From Tridacna crocea (taxonomy: Eukaryota > Mollusca > Bivalvia > Cardiida > Cardiidae), in the NCBI GenBank assembly GCA_943736015.1, contig OX031056.1:64817277-64881276 (forward strand): DNA of 64,000 nucleotides, read 5' to 3'. A model generated the notes under the pieces. The model was given only the letters and a program-made list of their open reading frames with translations. It was not told the DNA's origin and ran no database searches. The position numbers and the translations under genes are program-made. Of the stretch, positions 23,713 to 35,009 are shown piece by piece. Within the stretch, counting starts at the first letter, position 1. Each line of letters opens with the position of its first letter.

Positions 23713-23987
23713 CAACTAGCAATTTGTTGTCTTGAAAGGCTTATAATTTGAAAATATGTTAAATAGTGTTGTTTGGTAAGAGTTACATGTTTCTCAAACT
23801 GCTTGAAAAGGTTACACATTGTAGGTAAAAGAAGAAAATGCTGGTTACCAGTATATTCTCTATCTTTTACAATGTTCTCTTTCTCCTATAGTGTTATCAT
23901 AAGCCATTTTCCTTAGGATCATCAAATCACATGTTTGGTACAGAGACCATAGGCATTAAGTTGCCTCGGGCACTTCTTAATGACCCC

Positions 23988-24212
23988 TTAACCCATTACC
24001 ACACAATCCCTACTTTTGACGCCCCTGAGAATGCCTTTTGAAAACACTGTGGGAGAAGGAGAAAATGCTGGTAACCAGTATTTTCTCCTTCTCCCACAGT
24101 GTTTTCTACCCTTACCAGAGCAAAATTCTATTTTTGAGTCACCTTTATTTTGTCGTCTGCAAATGCTTTCAATTTGGACCAGTATAAATTTTCTCGTGTG
24201 GTAAAAAGTTAA
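23988..24212 (+). mobile_element. Hairpin MITE (family H)
   Basis: TTAACCCATTACCACACAAT to CGTGTGGTAAAAAGTTAA with palindrome at about 24,044-24,105. Confidence 0.75.
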
Positions 24213-25044
24213 GTATGGCCACTTGTAATTTACTAAGATCCTTCCTTCTTCAGTGTTACTATATACCTGACATCGCCGGTTTGTGATAATCTTGAAGATG
24301 AACACTTTTGAAAACATAAAAACTCAGTGGAAAAAATGAAAATCCCTTGTAACCACTAACCAATATGTTTCTCCCTTTTCCGTAATATTTTATACCTTTT
24401 TGAAGACATATACCATTATTCAAGCAACTTTTTCCCCAGTTCTTCAAATGCAGTTTTTCAGTCGCGTTAGTAATCCGTCTATAAATGCTTTATCAATGTG
24501 GATAGATTTTACAGCGTGTAAGAATTTCATTAGTAATGGAAAGTATTTACCGTAAGCAATAATAAATAAACTACACTAAAATTGTATAAATATGTATTTA
24601 TTTCAGACTTTATTATGTTTATATTTGCTACAATATAGTTTTGCAAGTTGTATAAACCAACCATAGATGATGAAACACGTGTATTGTTTTGTCATAGGAA
24701 ATTTGTTTGTATCAAAATTCCCTGGTTTTTCTGTAATAAAATTCACATGAAAGAATGCACAGAGACCGGATTTATCTTTGAGTAGGTTGCTTGTGATAAT
24801 GTTATGGTGACAATAGAAATGTATTATTACTTTTTCTCCTTTTACCTCAATGTTTTACACATATTTGTGCAATTATATAAGTCTTAACTCTTTACCAAAC
24901 GATAAAGCTAGACTGGTCCAAATTGAAAAATTGAAAGCCTTTCCAGACGTCAAATTAAACATGGTGGAAAAAATGAAATTTGGTTTGGGAATGATAGAAA
25001 ACATCGTGGTAAAAGGGAGGAAAAGCAGGTCACCCCATTATTAC

Positions 25045-25850
25045 CTCACCTGAGCACAAATTGCTCAAAGGGAGCTTTTAGGATCATGCTGTGTGCGTTG
25101 TCTGCCGTGAGTCATCAACTTTTTTTTAAAGAATCTTCTCATCCTAAACCGCTCGGCAGATTTGGACCAAACTTGGCTGGAATGTTTCTTTGGAGGTCCT
25201 CGTAAAGAATTTGTTCAAAGAATTTAATTTTATCAAAAACCCTGTTTGTCATGGCAACAAAATGGAATTTTCTAAGAATTCTTTAAAAATCTTCTCTGGT
25301 GAAATCGCTGGTCAGATTTTGAAATAATTTCATAGAAATGTTCCATGGGTGACCTTTTCCAAAAATTGTTTGTGAAATTTTTATCTGTCGAAAACCATGG
25401 CCATGGTGGTTGGAAGGGGGGCGGCTTTGCGTCGTGCGGTGTCAACAATTCTTAAAAGAACTTTCCCTCCTAAATTGCTTGGCCAATTAGAAGAAAACTT
25501 TGCTGGAATGGAATGTTTCTTGGGAGGTCCTCTTTAAAATTTGTTCACAGAATTTGATTCCATCAAAAACTGAGATTTTTTTTATAAAAATCTTCTCCTC
25601 TGAAACTGCTGGTCATTTTCTGAAATATTTTCACAAAGAAATGTTCCATGGGTGACCCTTTCAGAACTTATTCGAGAAATATTGATCTGTCGAAAAATAT
25701 GGCTAAGGGCGGGGGAGGGGCTCTTTGCATTGTTTGGGCTTGAAGAAATTCTTTGAAATTCTTCTTCTGTTAAACCACTTGTGAAATTTTGAAACAATTT
25801 CACAGTTCTAAATGTTCCTTTTGAACTCGGTTCAAACTGGGATAGTTATC
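25045..25850 (+). repeat. R1b pearl/HINE-like core repeats, decayed
   Basis: It starts CTCACCTGAGCACAAATTGC without the microsatellite. Three cores with TTGGCTGGAATGTTTCTT and GAAATGTTCCATGGGTGACC follow. There is no clear right end. Confidence 0.45.
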
Positions 25851-27260
25851 CTGCGCCGAAGGCGGAGGGATTTAGTTTAGCGTTGTCCTTCTGTCAGTTC
25901 GTCCAACCGTCCGTGTGTCCATCGCGGTGAATATCTCTAATACCATTGGACAGAATTTTGTGAAACTTTATACATGTGTTCAATAACCCATTCAGCCGAG
26001 CCGCTTTTTGGTTTTTTGGTTCGATGCAAAATGGCCGACTGGGAGCGATTTTTAGTTACACTTATGTTACACTTTTGATGTTTTGAGTCTTGTCTTGAAA
26101 ACTATACAGAGTTTTTAAATTGAACTTGTGACATCTATCAACCACCATTAGTAAATACAGGAAAAAGAAAATCACCCAGATTAACTGTTCAACACCTAGG
26201 TTATACACCCTTGTTTTTGTAAAAATGTGTCATGGAAAAAGGGGGCTTCATGTTACATTTCATTCCATTTCTTGTGAATGCAAGTCCTCCCACATTTCTT
26301 GGCGGAATTGAATAGAATTTTCACCGAATGTTTCTCGTAATGTGACCTATCGCATATTTACCAGGTTTTGGGATTCGTAGCTGTGTCATAATAAAAGGAG
26401 CTTCATGTATTATTTCATTCTATTTCTTGTGAACACAACGCCTCCCACATTTCTTGGCAGATTCGGATACAATTTTCACATAATCATGTGATCTACCGCA
26501 TTTTGTCAAGGTTTAGGAATTTGTAACTGCATCATGGAATAAGGGAGCTTCATCTTATATTTCATTTTTCACAAATATCCCTTTAATTAAAGGACATATC
26601 TAAACAGATATGGATGATATTTTCACAGATCATGTGACCTAGCGCATGTTGTCAGAGTTTGGCAATTTATCACTAAATCATGGATATAGGGTGGGCTTCA
26701 TATCAAGTTTAATTTTTTATCATTGTATCTCCAAAATACGGACATGGTTTTATGAAACTTCATATTTTTATTGATTGATCAAAGTCAGTGACCTATGAGC
26801 CCATGGCATCCGTCTCTCCATCCATTAGTCTGTTCGTAAACCTTTTAGATCACGAGTAACACCATAAATCCATCAAGCTAACCAGGCAGCTGAGAAATTT
26901 CAACACTTTAGTCTCGAGCTAGCAGCTTGAAACGGCAGCATTGTTGCAGCGTGTATTGTGAGAGGGATATCTACTAAAGTCCTTGACAAAAATTGAAACT
27001 TCATGCATGTCTTCCATTGGATAGTCTGTTGATACAGTTTTTTTCATATATATGTAATGACATGTCATGGGAAAAGGGGGTTTTATTTATATTTTCTTTA
27101 TTTGTTTTCATTTCATGAAATGCCAACTTCTGCAGAAAGGGTATTTAATGTATAATCCTGTTATTGACCTCTTATACATGTACATGTATATTATTTTATG
27201 TAATGAAATGCTGTGCCATGGAACAAGGGAGCTTAATGTATCATTTCATCATGGACCAAT
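25851..27260 (+). repeat. Related repeat element (GCGCCGAAGGCGGAGGG start)
   Basis: It begins with a small hairpin, CGCCGAAGGCG, followed by GTCC-type tracts. Core repeats are marked by GTCATGGAAAAAGGGGGCTT and CCTCCCACATTTCTTGGC. It resembles the R2 family in layout and is probably another non-autonomous Helentron-type element. Confidence 0.4.
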
Positions 27261-28659
27261 AACAAAAAGGCCAAAGGTACATGCAAAACACATTACCTCT
27301 AATATGTTTGTATCAAAAAAGCTCGTTTTCGGCGGGGAATATCATTTCAACGAAATTGCTTGTTCAATTCAATTTCACTATCACCATACGAAAAAAAAAA
27401 TAGCCAAAAGTCCTGTACGGTGACGTCACCTTGCACTATTATAATGCCCTTGCTCACAAAGCCACACTTTTAAAAACTAAACATAGAAATATCAGCCATT
27501 CCATCATGTAGTTCAGTTTTGACCCCATGTGATCTCTGGCTATTTCCTGTTTCGAAAGATTTTCTACGTGTCACGCACAACTAAGTAGACAGAAACCAAA
27601 CTTCACTCTGGCCGGGTCCTTTAGAGTAATGTTACGACACGCTGGCGCACATCTATCGTGTATGGCAACCAAAAATAAGTACAAAATTTGCTGCAAAGAA
27701 GCAGCAAAAAGGGGAATAGCACGGCGAAAAAATACTTCCGCAGTTGCCATTTGTTTCAAGAAATCTTCCAGGGTGAAATTCGATATTGTTTACCAATTTC
27801 TTACTTATTCTCAGATCATAATTGTAGAGATTAGAGTGAGTAAAATGTCGATGAAAAAGTAACTGAGCATATCATGTCATACTCTAGGCAACCATGGCGG
27901 TCAAAGTTGCAACATGACGGTAAAATTGAGAAAATACCATTAGGCGTAATAAAACAATAGTTTGTTTTGGGTAACCTGACTCTACCTGGAGATTTTGCCC
28001 CGGCCCTATTTTTATCTTCCGACAAAAAACGAAAATCGGCCTTTTATTTTACTGTGTCACAGAACACATCTGTCATGTACTACAACATACATACAGTTTA
28101 AATTCATTATCAAGGATGAGATGTTTAAAATTCATTATTAAAGATGAAAAGATAGTTTGAAGAGCATCTGATTGGACGATGCCACGCTGATCATTCTAGT
28201 GTCATGGGTTTTCAGGTTTTTTCGGCGATCTATTTTTTCGTGAGAATTAATTTTTTGAGAAGTATTACTGCATGATTTGACATCAGTTTGTCATTTTGAA
28301 TATCAGGTAACTTTAAAATCTGTCCCTTTACACTACGAAGGCGGTCCCAAAATAGCGTGGACTTTTCTTATAAAATTGTTTAACATCAGAGACAAACGCT
28401 CTTAAGAGCATATGAACACAGGATTTATGTCAGACTATGTAAAATTTCAAAGTCTAGCTTAAAATATAATTAGCAGAGAGAAGTTTAATTTGCACCAATC
28501 ATACAGTCTCCGTTCACTTTTTCATAATGGTTACATGTATCTAGCATTCTTCCTAAGAATAATGCAGATGGTGATATGTGACTAGTCACAGAATTCATTC
28601 ACATTACCTTATTTTAATCAGATTTGTTGAAAAACTTCACCAAAACAAAGCATTCCATT
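27261..28659. other. No gene recognised
   Basis: Short open frames are scattered on both strands. None has a recognisable domain or splice context. Confidence 0.4.
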
Positions 28660-29430
28660 TTCCTGACTGTGGTTGCCATGGAGACGAGAAATCAAAATTT
28701 CACAGAGATAAGTCGAAAGCTGTCATCAAAAAAAAAAGAAAGAAAAACGACACTGTTCAGGGTGGTTTTTGAGAAATCACTTTTATTTAGATTATCTATA
28801 TACATGTACTACTACTTTTGTTAAAAGGAGGACATGAGTAGTACTCGAAATAACATAGAAAAATGACAAATGTCACTTGCATTGTGTTGCATAGCAACAG
28901 ATGTTTAGCCATAGAAACCAGTTTTCCAAACTTCCAATTTTGAATATTTTCAAACCAAATCATCATCTAACAGCAAAGGTGCATATGAAAAATACATATA
29001 GTGCCTTAATGAGCAACATCCGATTTTTCACAGCCAACAAAAAAAAAACTCAAAATATTTATAATTATTGTAACCATGGCAACAAACCTATTGACCCGAC
29101 AGTGATTTTATAAAAAGTGGTAATTTTAAAGCAAATAATATACCTTCTGCAATGAGAAATATTGACAGTGTATTTACGTATTAAATTTGTTCAACCAATA
29201 GACAAAAAATTAAATCCTGCAACAATCCAAATATTAGTAATCATGGCAATCAAACTAGCCAACACTTTGCGATTTTAACAAAAATACGCACATTCATAGT
29301 AAACTACCAACCATTAACAAAGGATTATATTGATAAGTAATACTTACTTAAATTACCCTTATCTGTTTGTCAATATCAAGATGTAAAAGAAATGATTAAT
29401 GGCCCGATTATATGTTACCACGGCAACCAA
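28660..29430 (+). repeat. Diverged array with X-box-like palindromes every ~170 bp
   Basis: Near-palindromic sites occur at about 28,667 (GGTTGCCATGGAGAC), 28,905 (TAGCCATAGAAACC), 29,070 (GTAACCATGGCAAC), 29,240 (GTAATCATGGCAATC) and 29,413 (GTTACCACGGCAAC). The last four steps are about 165-173 bp. The consensus resembles the RFX X-box (GTTGCCATGGCAAC). The sequence between sites is too diverged for easy alignment. Confidence 0.45.
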
Positions 29431-29437
29431 ATCAAAT

Positions 29438-29945
29438 CTTACGAACGAAGTCCGTTACAAAGAAACAAATGAATAAATGCATGGCAGAAATAAGGGTCGG
29501 AGCGGGATTCGAACTCCGAACTCCCGGACGCAAAGCCAATACCCTAACCACTGAGCCAAAGAGATATCTCCCTGACGCAGTAGCCAGGTATTGTATTTAA
29601 ATCGGGAGTATGCCATGCAGGAAGGAGTGGTCTCCCGTAACACACCCCCTCTTAAAGTCATCATTTATTGATGACTCAAAGCCCTATTAGGCAGGAAGTC
29701 CGATTTTGGACAACAAATGGGATTAATGGCTCAATGGCCAATCCCGGACGAGCCCCCATCTTACGAACGAAGTCCGTAACAAAGAAACAAATGAATAAAT
29801 GCATGGCGGGATTCGAACTCCGAACTCCCGGACGCAAAGCCAATACCCTAACCACTGAGCCAAAGAGATATCTCCCTGACGCAGTAGCCAGGTATTGTAT
29901 TTAAATCGGGAGTATGCCATGCAGGAAGGAGTGGTCTCCCGTAAC
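29438..29945 (-). repeat. Tandem pair of tRNA-derived SINE-like units
   Basis: Two copies (29,438-29,643 and 29,760-29,945) share GAACGAAGTCCGT at one side and GTGGTCTCCCGTAACA at the other. On the minus strand each has a pol III A-box (TGGCTCAGTGGTTAGGGT) and B-box (GGAGTTCGAATCC), so they are tRNA-headed. The second copy lacks about 18 bp next to the tRNA 3' side. The anticodon stem does not pair well, so these are not functional tRNA genes. Confidence 0.6.
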
Positions 29946-30230
29946 AATGACCCATCACAAATAATAGCTTATTCAAAGCAAATTAACTTCTTCCAGCTAA
30001 GAAGCATCTGAATGAATTAAACATACTCTAATTTGTACAAAATACATGTATAAAAACTGTTCAACACCTCAGACAAAGAAATGTTGCCATGATAACAGAT
30101 ACAGTAAACTCATCCCCATAGAATACGGCAAAATCAGTGCAAAGTATAGATCTTCCATTGAATAAAAAGGATTTGATGAATTACTAAAACATACAATAAA
30201 CCAAATACCTAAATGGAAATGCTTTAATTG

Positions 30231-30788
30231 CTCTTTAAAGATGGCCTTTCAGAGTTTGGGACGAAAATTTTACAAAAATGCAAAAAAATCGTCCTTATAC
30301 TCCCAAAGCCTTTTAATTTTCATTCATTAAACCCCAGTAGTCGAAAACCGTCTGACAACACGAGAAATTAGAGATTTACTACAGCCCAGGTTGACACCAA
30401 CGGGAGACACGTTCTATTTTTAGATTGTCAGTTCGCTCTCTTACATACAGGAATACACAGACGAACTTTCAAACAGAGCATCCGAAGAAGACATTATGGA
30501 AAAAATCATACAAAATCATGTATGTTTGTTATGTAATGGAATTTAAGCTTTATGAGTCATGTGCCAGTCACTTGATATTCCCAAAAAGCTTTATTGATTT
30601 TTGGCGCGAAATCTAAAAATACCTTAAGAGGCTTAGTAGACTTTTAAGGGAACACCGTCATTTTTTTTTTTGTAATTCTATGAATCTTAATTATTGATGG
30701 TTTGTATTATTTTTTTAATTTGAATTTCAGTGATATATATATTTTATTCAATTTGGCGAGATGTAAAAATTCTAAATACCCACCTTTA
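30231..30788 (+). mobile_element. MITE family T, forward copy
   Basis: From TTTAAAGATGGCCTTTCAG to TACCCACCTTTAAA, colinear with the 4,440 copy. Confidence 0.7.
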
Positions 30789-30831
30789 AAAAGTAACCAT
30801 GGTTACCAAATGAATAGTGATTTTTAGCTCT

Positions 30832-32240
30832 ACTGGCTGAAAGCTAGAGGAGTTTTTGTCATGGTATGGTTTCCGTCGTCTGGCCGTCTTTTTCTTGTTT
30901 ATAAATGCGATAAAGTCTGCATTTGTTGTCAGATTTTAATGAAACTTGCACAGTTTATTTATCTTATCAATAGCTTCAACCCTTTTGGTTTTGAAAAAAA
31001 AATCCAATATCCAGTTTAGGAATAGTAACCATTTCAAGTTAAAGATTTCCATATCTTGTTTATGCCATAAAGTCTACAAATATGGTCAGATTTTTGTGAA
31101 ACTTGCACAGTGTGTTTATCTCATCAAAAACTTCAATCCTATTGATTTTGAAAAAAGAATCCAACAAAGTTAGTGTAGGAAAAGTAGCCATTTGATGTTG
31201 CCATTTCTTGTTTACATGATGAAGTCTGCATTTGTTGCCAGATTTTTGTGAAACTTGCACAGTTTCATTATCTATTCAATAACGTTAACTCTAAAGATTT
31301 TGAAAAAAATCCAACAAACAGTGCGGGAAAAGTAGCCATTTAAAATCGAAAATTTCTATTGCTTGTTTTAGCGATGATGTTTGCATGTGTCAAAAAAAGT
31401 CCATAAACAGTAACTTTAGAAAATTTTTCATTGTTTGTGTAAGTCACCATTTGGTATCAGAGCCCGCCCGGGTGGCTCAGTGGTGAGCGCGTTGGACTCA
31501 TGACCTGGTGGTTGTGAGTTCGATACCCGGTTTAGGCAAACTTTCTTTCCGGCGTATTTTCGCCTCTCACCTCTGCTGAAGCATGTGAGAAAAGTAGTCG
31601 GTGGTTTTGGAAAAAAAGTTGTGTTAGTACCGATATGAGAAAGCCAGGAAACACATGTGCGTCACCGACCTCCATGATATGACCTTAGCTGTTAAAGGGG
31701 CGTTAAACTCCAAAACAACCAACCAAATTGGTATCAGATTTTTTTAAAACTTGCACAGTTGTGTTTATCTCATTAATAGCTTGAATCATATTGATTTTGA
31801 AAAAAAAGTCCAACAAACAGTATGGGCGTATGGGAAAAGTAGCTATCTTAATTTGAAAATTTCCATTTCTTTTTTAGGCATTGAGGTCCAGTTTCAATCC
31901 AGGTTGTTTTTTTTTTTTTTTTTTAACTTTCAGTGATTGTTTGGTTAATCAAAGGATTTAGCTCTATCAAAAGTGAAGAAAATTTACTGATCTGTTCAGG
32001 AAAAGCAGCCATTTGATAACTTACTAATGTTTACTCAACAAAGTCAACATTATTTGTCACATTTCTTTGAAATTTGCTAGGATTGTTTAATACAAGGTGT
32101 ACTGAAACCCTTCAAATTTGGCTGGATTTCCAAACAATTATTTCTCAGAAATTTGCACTTCATTTTTTTTTTCACTATTTGTTTAATTTACCATGTTGTC
32201 TAAAAGGGTTGAAGCCCAGTTGTAAAAACAACCCCCTTTT
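30832..32240 (+). repeat. Repeat family R3 with ~155-bp core repeats
   Basis: It opens TTAGCTCTACTGGCTGAAAG. At least four cores follow, marked by AAACTTGCACAGTTTATTTA and TTGATTTTGAAAAAA. It is interrupted by the SINE at 31,462. The layout resembles the pearl/HINE elements. Confidence 0.5.
31462..31727 (+). mobile_element. tRNA-derived SINE with target-site duplication
   Basis: 266 bp. The pol III A-box (TGGCTCAGTGGTGAGCG) and B-box (GAGTTCGATACCC) lie in a tRNA-like head. A body follows, and the tail reads GGGGCGTTAAACTCCAAAAC, AACCAACCAAA. It is flanked by an identical 11-bp target-site duplication, TTGGTATCAGA, at 31,451-31,461 and 31,728-31,738. The insertion split a core repeat of R3. 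The intact duplication suggests a fairly recent insertion. Confidence 0.85.
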
Positions 32241-32252
32241 TTGTAGGTTTTT

Positions 32253-32849
32253 AGCTCACCTGAGCACGGAGTAAGCTGCTGTGATCTCTCACCGTCCGTC
32301 GGCGTCCGTCCGTCAGTCCATCGTCCGTTCACATTTCCTTGTTTACACTCTAGCATCTACAAATATCGACCAATCAGCACCAAACTTGATCAAAGTGTAT
32401 ATGACCATAAGTTCTCGGATGATTTCGATTATGGGTCTAATCGGACTAGAACATCTGGAGTTACTTGCCCTTGAATTAAAAAAATGATATATTTCACTTT
32501 CTTTACACTCCAGCATCTACAAATATCAACCAATCAGCACCAAACATGGTCAAAATATGTATGACCATAAGATCTCGTATGAGTTCAATTATGGGTCTAA
32601 TTGGACCAGAACGACCAGAGTTATTTGTCCTTGAATTAGAAAAATTGCTATATTTGATTTTGTTTTCACTCTAGCATCTACAATTATTAACCAATCGGTA
32701 CCAAACATGGACAAAATATACATGACCATAAGATCTCGGATGAATTAGATTATGGGTGTAATCAGACGAGAACAAGTGGAGTTATTTGCCCTTGAATTCG
32801 AAAAATTGCTGTATTTCACTTTGTCTACACACTAGCATCTACAAATACC
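32253..32849 (+). mobile_element. pearl/HINE-like element (R1) truncated by Polinton block A
   Basis: It has the usual AGCTCACCTGAGCAC start, GTCC tract and three core repeats. It then stops inside a core at ACTAGCATCTACAAATACC and switches directly to viral coding sequence at 32,850. The normal right end is absent. Confidence 0.7.
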
Positions 32850-33158
32850 GAGTGCTACTACATTCGTGGAAGGCATAGTAATGTTGATTGCTTTTACCTT
32901 TCACAAAATTATTTTAGGTTACCGAGGCAAACTATTAGAGAAAACGCAAATTTCATCTGTCTTTTCCAGCAAGACCTAAAAATCATTAACCATATTTATA
33001 GCGATCATGTAAGTGAAGAAATGTCTAAGGATGAGTTTAGAAAATTTTGCTATAAGTGTTGGGAAAAACCATACGGTTTCGTTATCATTGATTTAACGAG
33101 TAAAAAACATGATGGGAAGTACAGAGACCGCTTCGATAACCTTTTTATGCCAAGTTAA
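32850..33158 (+). pseudogene. Polinton packaging ATPase (FtsK/HerA-type), C-terminal 102 residues
   Basis: The frame opens at the junction with host repeat and runs 102 codons to TAA. There is no start codon; the N-terminal part with the Walker motifs is missing. The retained part carries the highly conserved Polinton/adintovirus ATPase C-terminus: YYIRGRHSNVDCFYLSQNYF, LPRQTIRENANFICLFQQD and a CYKCWEKPYGFVIIDL segment. In this family the enzyme pumps DNA into preformed capsids. The fragment itself has no breaks, so its loss of function comes from the left truncation alone. The 24 bp after the stop lead straight into the next gene. Confidence 0.88.
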
Positions 33159-33181
33159 AAAATTATATTTACTATATAAAA

Positions 33182-33577
33182 ATGTGTACTTTGTACGAAA
33201 AAATCTATAAAAGAACTCTTTTAAAACAACGTTTACAACCTATAATTGAACAAATAAATGCTTGCATCAGTGAGGCTAAAAGCGATTGTGCAAAGCAATG
33301 TTATAATTTACATCCTATGCATATGAAGAAACATATTGAACAAAATGAGTGATATGGGTTTAATTTTGAAGTTGTTCAAACTACAGAGGGGTATATTGTT
33401 ATTGACGGGAATGGTGAATGTACCATTTATAAACTTAATATAATAGATACTGATGATGATATTAACGAAAATAAAAACTGGGGGTTAAATAAACGTATGT
33501 TGGATGGAATATTTTGTGAGTGGTTGAAACTTCGTAGAGAAAATGGTCTCAATGATGAAATCCAATCTAAGAGTTAA
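33182..33577 (+). pseudogene. Polinton gene of unknown function, broken by one stop
   Basis: A 131-codon frame begins at ATG 33,182, right after TTTACTATATAAAA. It is interrupted by one in-frame TGA at 33,350-33,352 and ends with TAA at 33,575. The N-terminal half is helical and Cys-containing (QRLQPIIEQINACISEAKSD). The C-terminal half is acidic with IVIDGNGECTIYKLNIID. I recognise no family. Position between ATPase and penton-like genes suggests a virion or accessory role. Confidence 0.5.
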
Positions 33578-33669
33578 AAGAAAATACTTAATGAATGGTT
33601 GCTACTTAGTGAAAACAAATAAATATATATATATATTTTTTTTTTTTAAATATATTTCTATAAAAAAAA

Positions 33670-33963
33670 TGGAAGACCTTTTAAAACAATTTGTAAAAAA
33701 TACAGAACCCAAAATATCAATGCAAATTATAGTAAGGGACAAGAAAACACGCATTACAACGAGGCAACGCAAAATACTCTTTTTTCCCAAATGTTCCCCC
33801 TGGGTATAAAATTGTTGAAACTCCTCGAAATTTAGTATACTTACCGATAACAGTAGATGAAATAGACAACATGACAGTATCAATTAGAGACCAAAATGGA
33901 ACTTTACTAAATCTTAGAGGAGAAACTTTAACAATTAGATTTAAGATTAGAGAAGCGAGATAA
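33670..33963 (+). pseudogene. Polinton penton-like minor capsid protein, internally deleted and frameshifted
   Basis: The first about 30 residues (from ATG 33,670) and the last about 65 residues (NVPPGYKIVETPRNLVYLPI, then DQNGTLLNLRGETLTIRF, stop at 33,961) match the two ends of the single-jelly-roll minor capsid protein of Polintons/adintoviruses. The frame shifts between about 33,745 and 33,785. The whole locus is under 100 codons, while the family is normally well over 200, so the centre is inferred to be deleted. In the family it forms the pentameric vertices of the capsid. Confidence 0.65.
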
Positions 33964-33987
33964 AACAAAAATACTGCGTTTAAAAAA

Positions 33988-34572
33988 ATGAGAAGTTATA
34001 CGAGTGTAAAAGTTAATATATCAGAAGGGCAAAAGCAAAAGCTTCAACATGCTATTAAAGGTGGATGCCCAGTAAGTATTCGTTTAGGTTATCGCGATTA
34101 AAACGGTAATGATATTATAGCATTAACCGATTCGCAAGCAAAGAAAATGGCTAAAGCCTATGAAAATGGTAAAGGCATAACTATTAAAATGAGTGCTAAA
34201 CAACTTAAACATAACATGAAGATAGAGGGCGGTTTTCTAGGTCTTTTAGCTGGATTGGCTGCAAGAGCTTTACCAATGATAGCAAAAAACGTTTTACCAG
34301 CATTAGGTGTCGGAGCTCTCTCTGGATTAGCCTCATCAGGAGTACAAAAAGCAATGGGGTCAGGTTTATACCTTAAGAAAGGAGGTTGCGTTTGTCAGGT
34401 AGAAACTGATGGAAAAGGGCTTTATTTAGGACCACCTAGAGGTAGAGGGTTAGAGTCTTTTGGCGATGGTTTGTATTTTAAGCAAGGAGGACAGTTTTAT
34501 GATGGAACAGGATTTCCTTTAGGTCCTAATAGCCCATTTGCTAATATACCTATCTTAGGGGCTATATTGTAA
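33988..34572 (+). pseudogene. Polinton pVI/pX-like minor virion protein, one nonsense codon
   Basis: A 194-codon frame from ATG 33,988 contains one in-frame TAA at 34,099-34,101 and ends at 34,570-34,572. After a basic N-terminus there is a hydrophobic, glycine/alanine/leucine-rich amphipathic segment (GGFLGLLAGLAARALPMIAK, LPALGVGALSGLASSGV). Then come GSGLYLKKGGCVC and glycine-rich repeats, ending FANIPILGAIL. This layout is typical of the Polinton proteins compared with adenovirus pVI/pX, thought to act on membranes or DNA during entry. That function is by family inference only. Confidence 0.65.
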
Positions 34573-34604
34573 TGTTATAAATATTATTACTAGTAATAAA
34601 AAAA

Positions 34605-35001
34605 ATGGAAATTCATAAACTCGGTGTTATGTGAGTAAGATCAAATATTACTCAACCAAAAACAATTCATTGGATACCATTACAAGACTTAAAATACCCA
34701 CCTCGAAAAGTAAATACGATAACCTGGGAAAATTTTTGCCAAGAAAATATTACACTAAAACCTAATGAAGTTAAACATATACTCTTAGGGCTTGGTTTTA
34801 TGATGACTAAAGGAGTCGTTTTAACCTTATTACCATATCATTTAAAAATTAAGTGGTGCAGCTTGCAAAATGAGGTTATCCTTGAGGATACTGAGAATAT
34901 TATAAATACTATTACGAACAATTCTAGTCAAAATGTAACAATTGAGAAAAACGACCTTCTATGCCTCGTTTACTACTCATTTAAAAAAAAAATCATTCTA
35001 A
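34605..35001 (+). pseudogene. Polinton dUTPase-fold-like protein, broken
   Basis: The frame from ATG 34,605 has a TGA at 34,632-34,634. The clear part starts near 34,700. The order of short strands (LKPNEVKHILLGLGFMMTKG, ILEDTENI, ITNNSSQNVTIEKNDLLCLV) follows the topology of the trimeric dUTPase beta-barrel, including the terminal NxS...I.KxD.L..L pattern. The catalytic motifs (SGLA-type and the tyrosine loop) are not visible, so enzymatic activity is unlikely. The frame reads through an A10 run at about 34,983-34,992 into the next gene; the natural end is probably just after it. The assignment is fold-level and tentative. Confidence 0.4.
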
Positions 35002-35009
35002 TTAAAAAA

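Noticed and set aside
29496-29570. Possible tRNA gene on the minus strand (and its copy near 29,810-29,870)
   Set aside because: A- and B-boxes are present but the anticodon stem does not pair and the unit is embedded in a duplicated repeat, so it is treated as a SINE head.
31465-31540. tRNA-Met-like sequence with CAT in the loop position
   Set aside because: It is the head of a 266-bp SINE flanked by a target-site duplication, with imperfect stems, not a tRNA gene.
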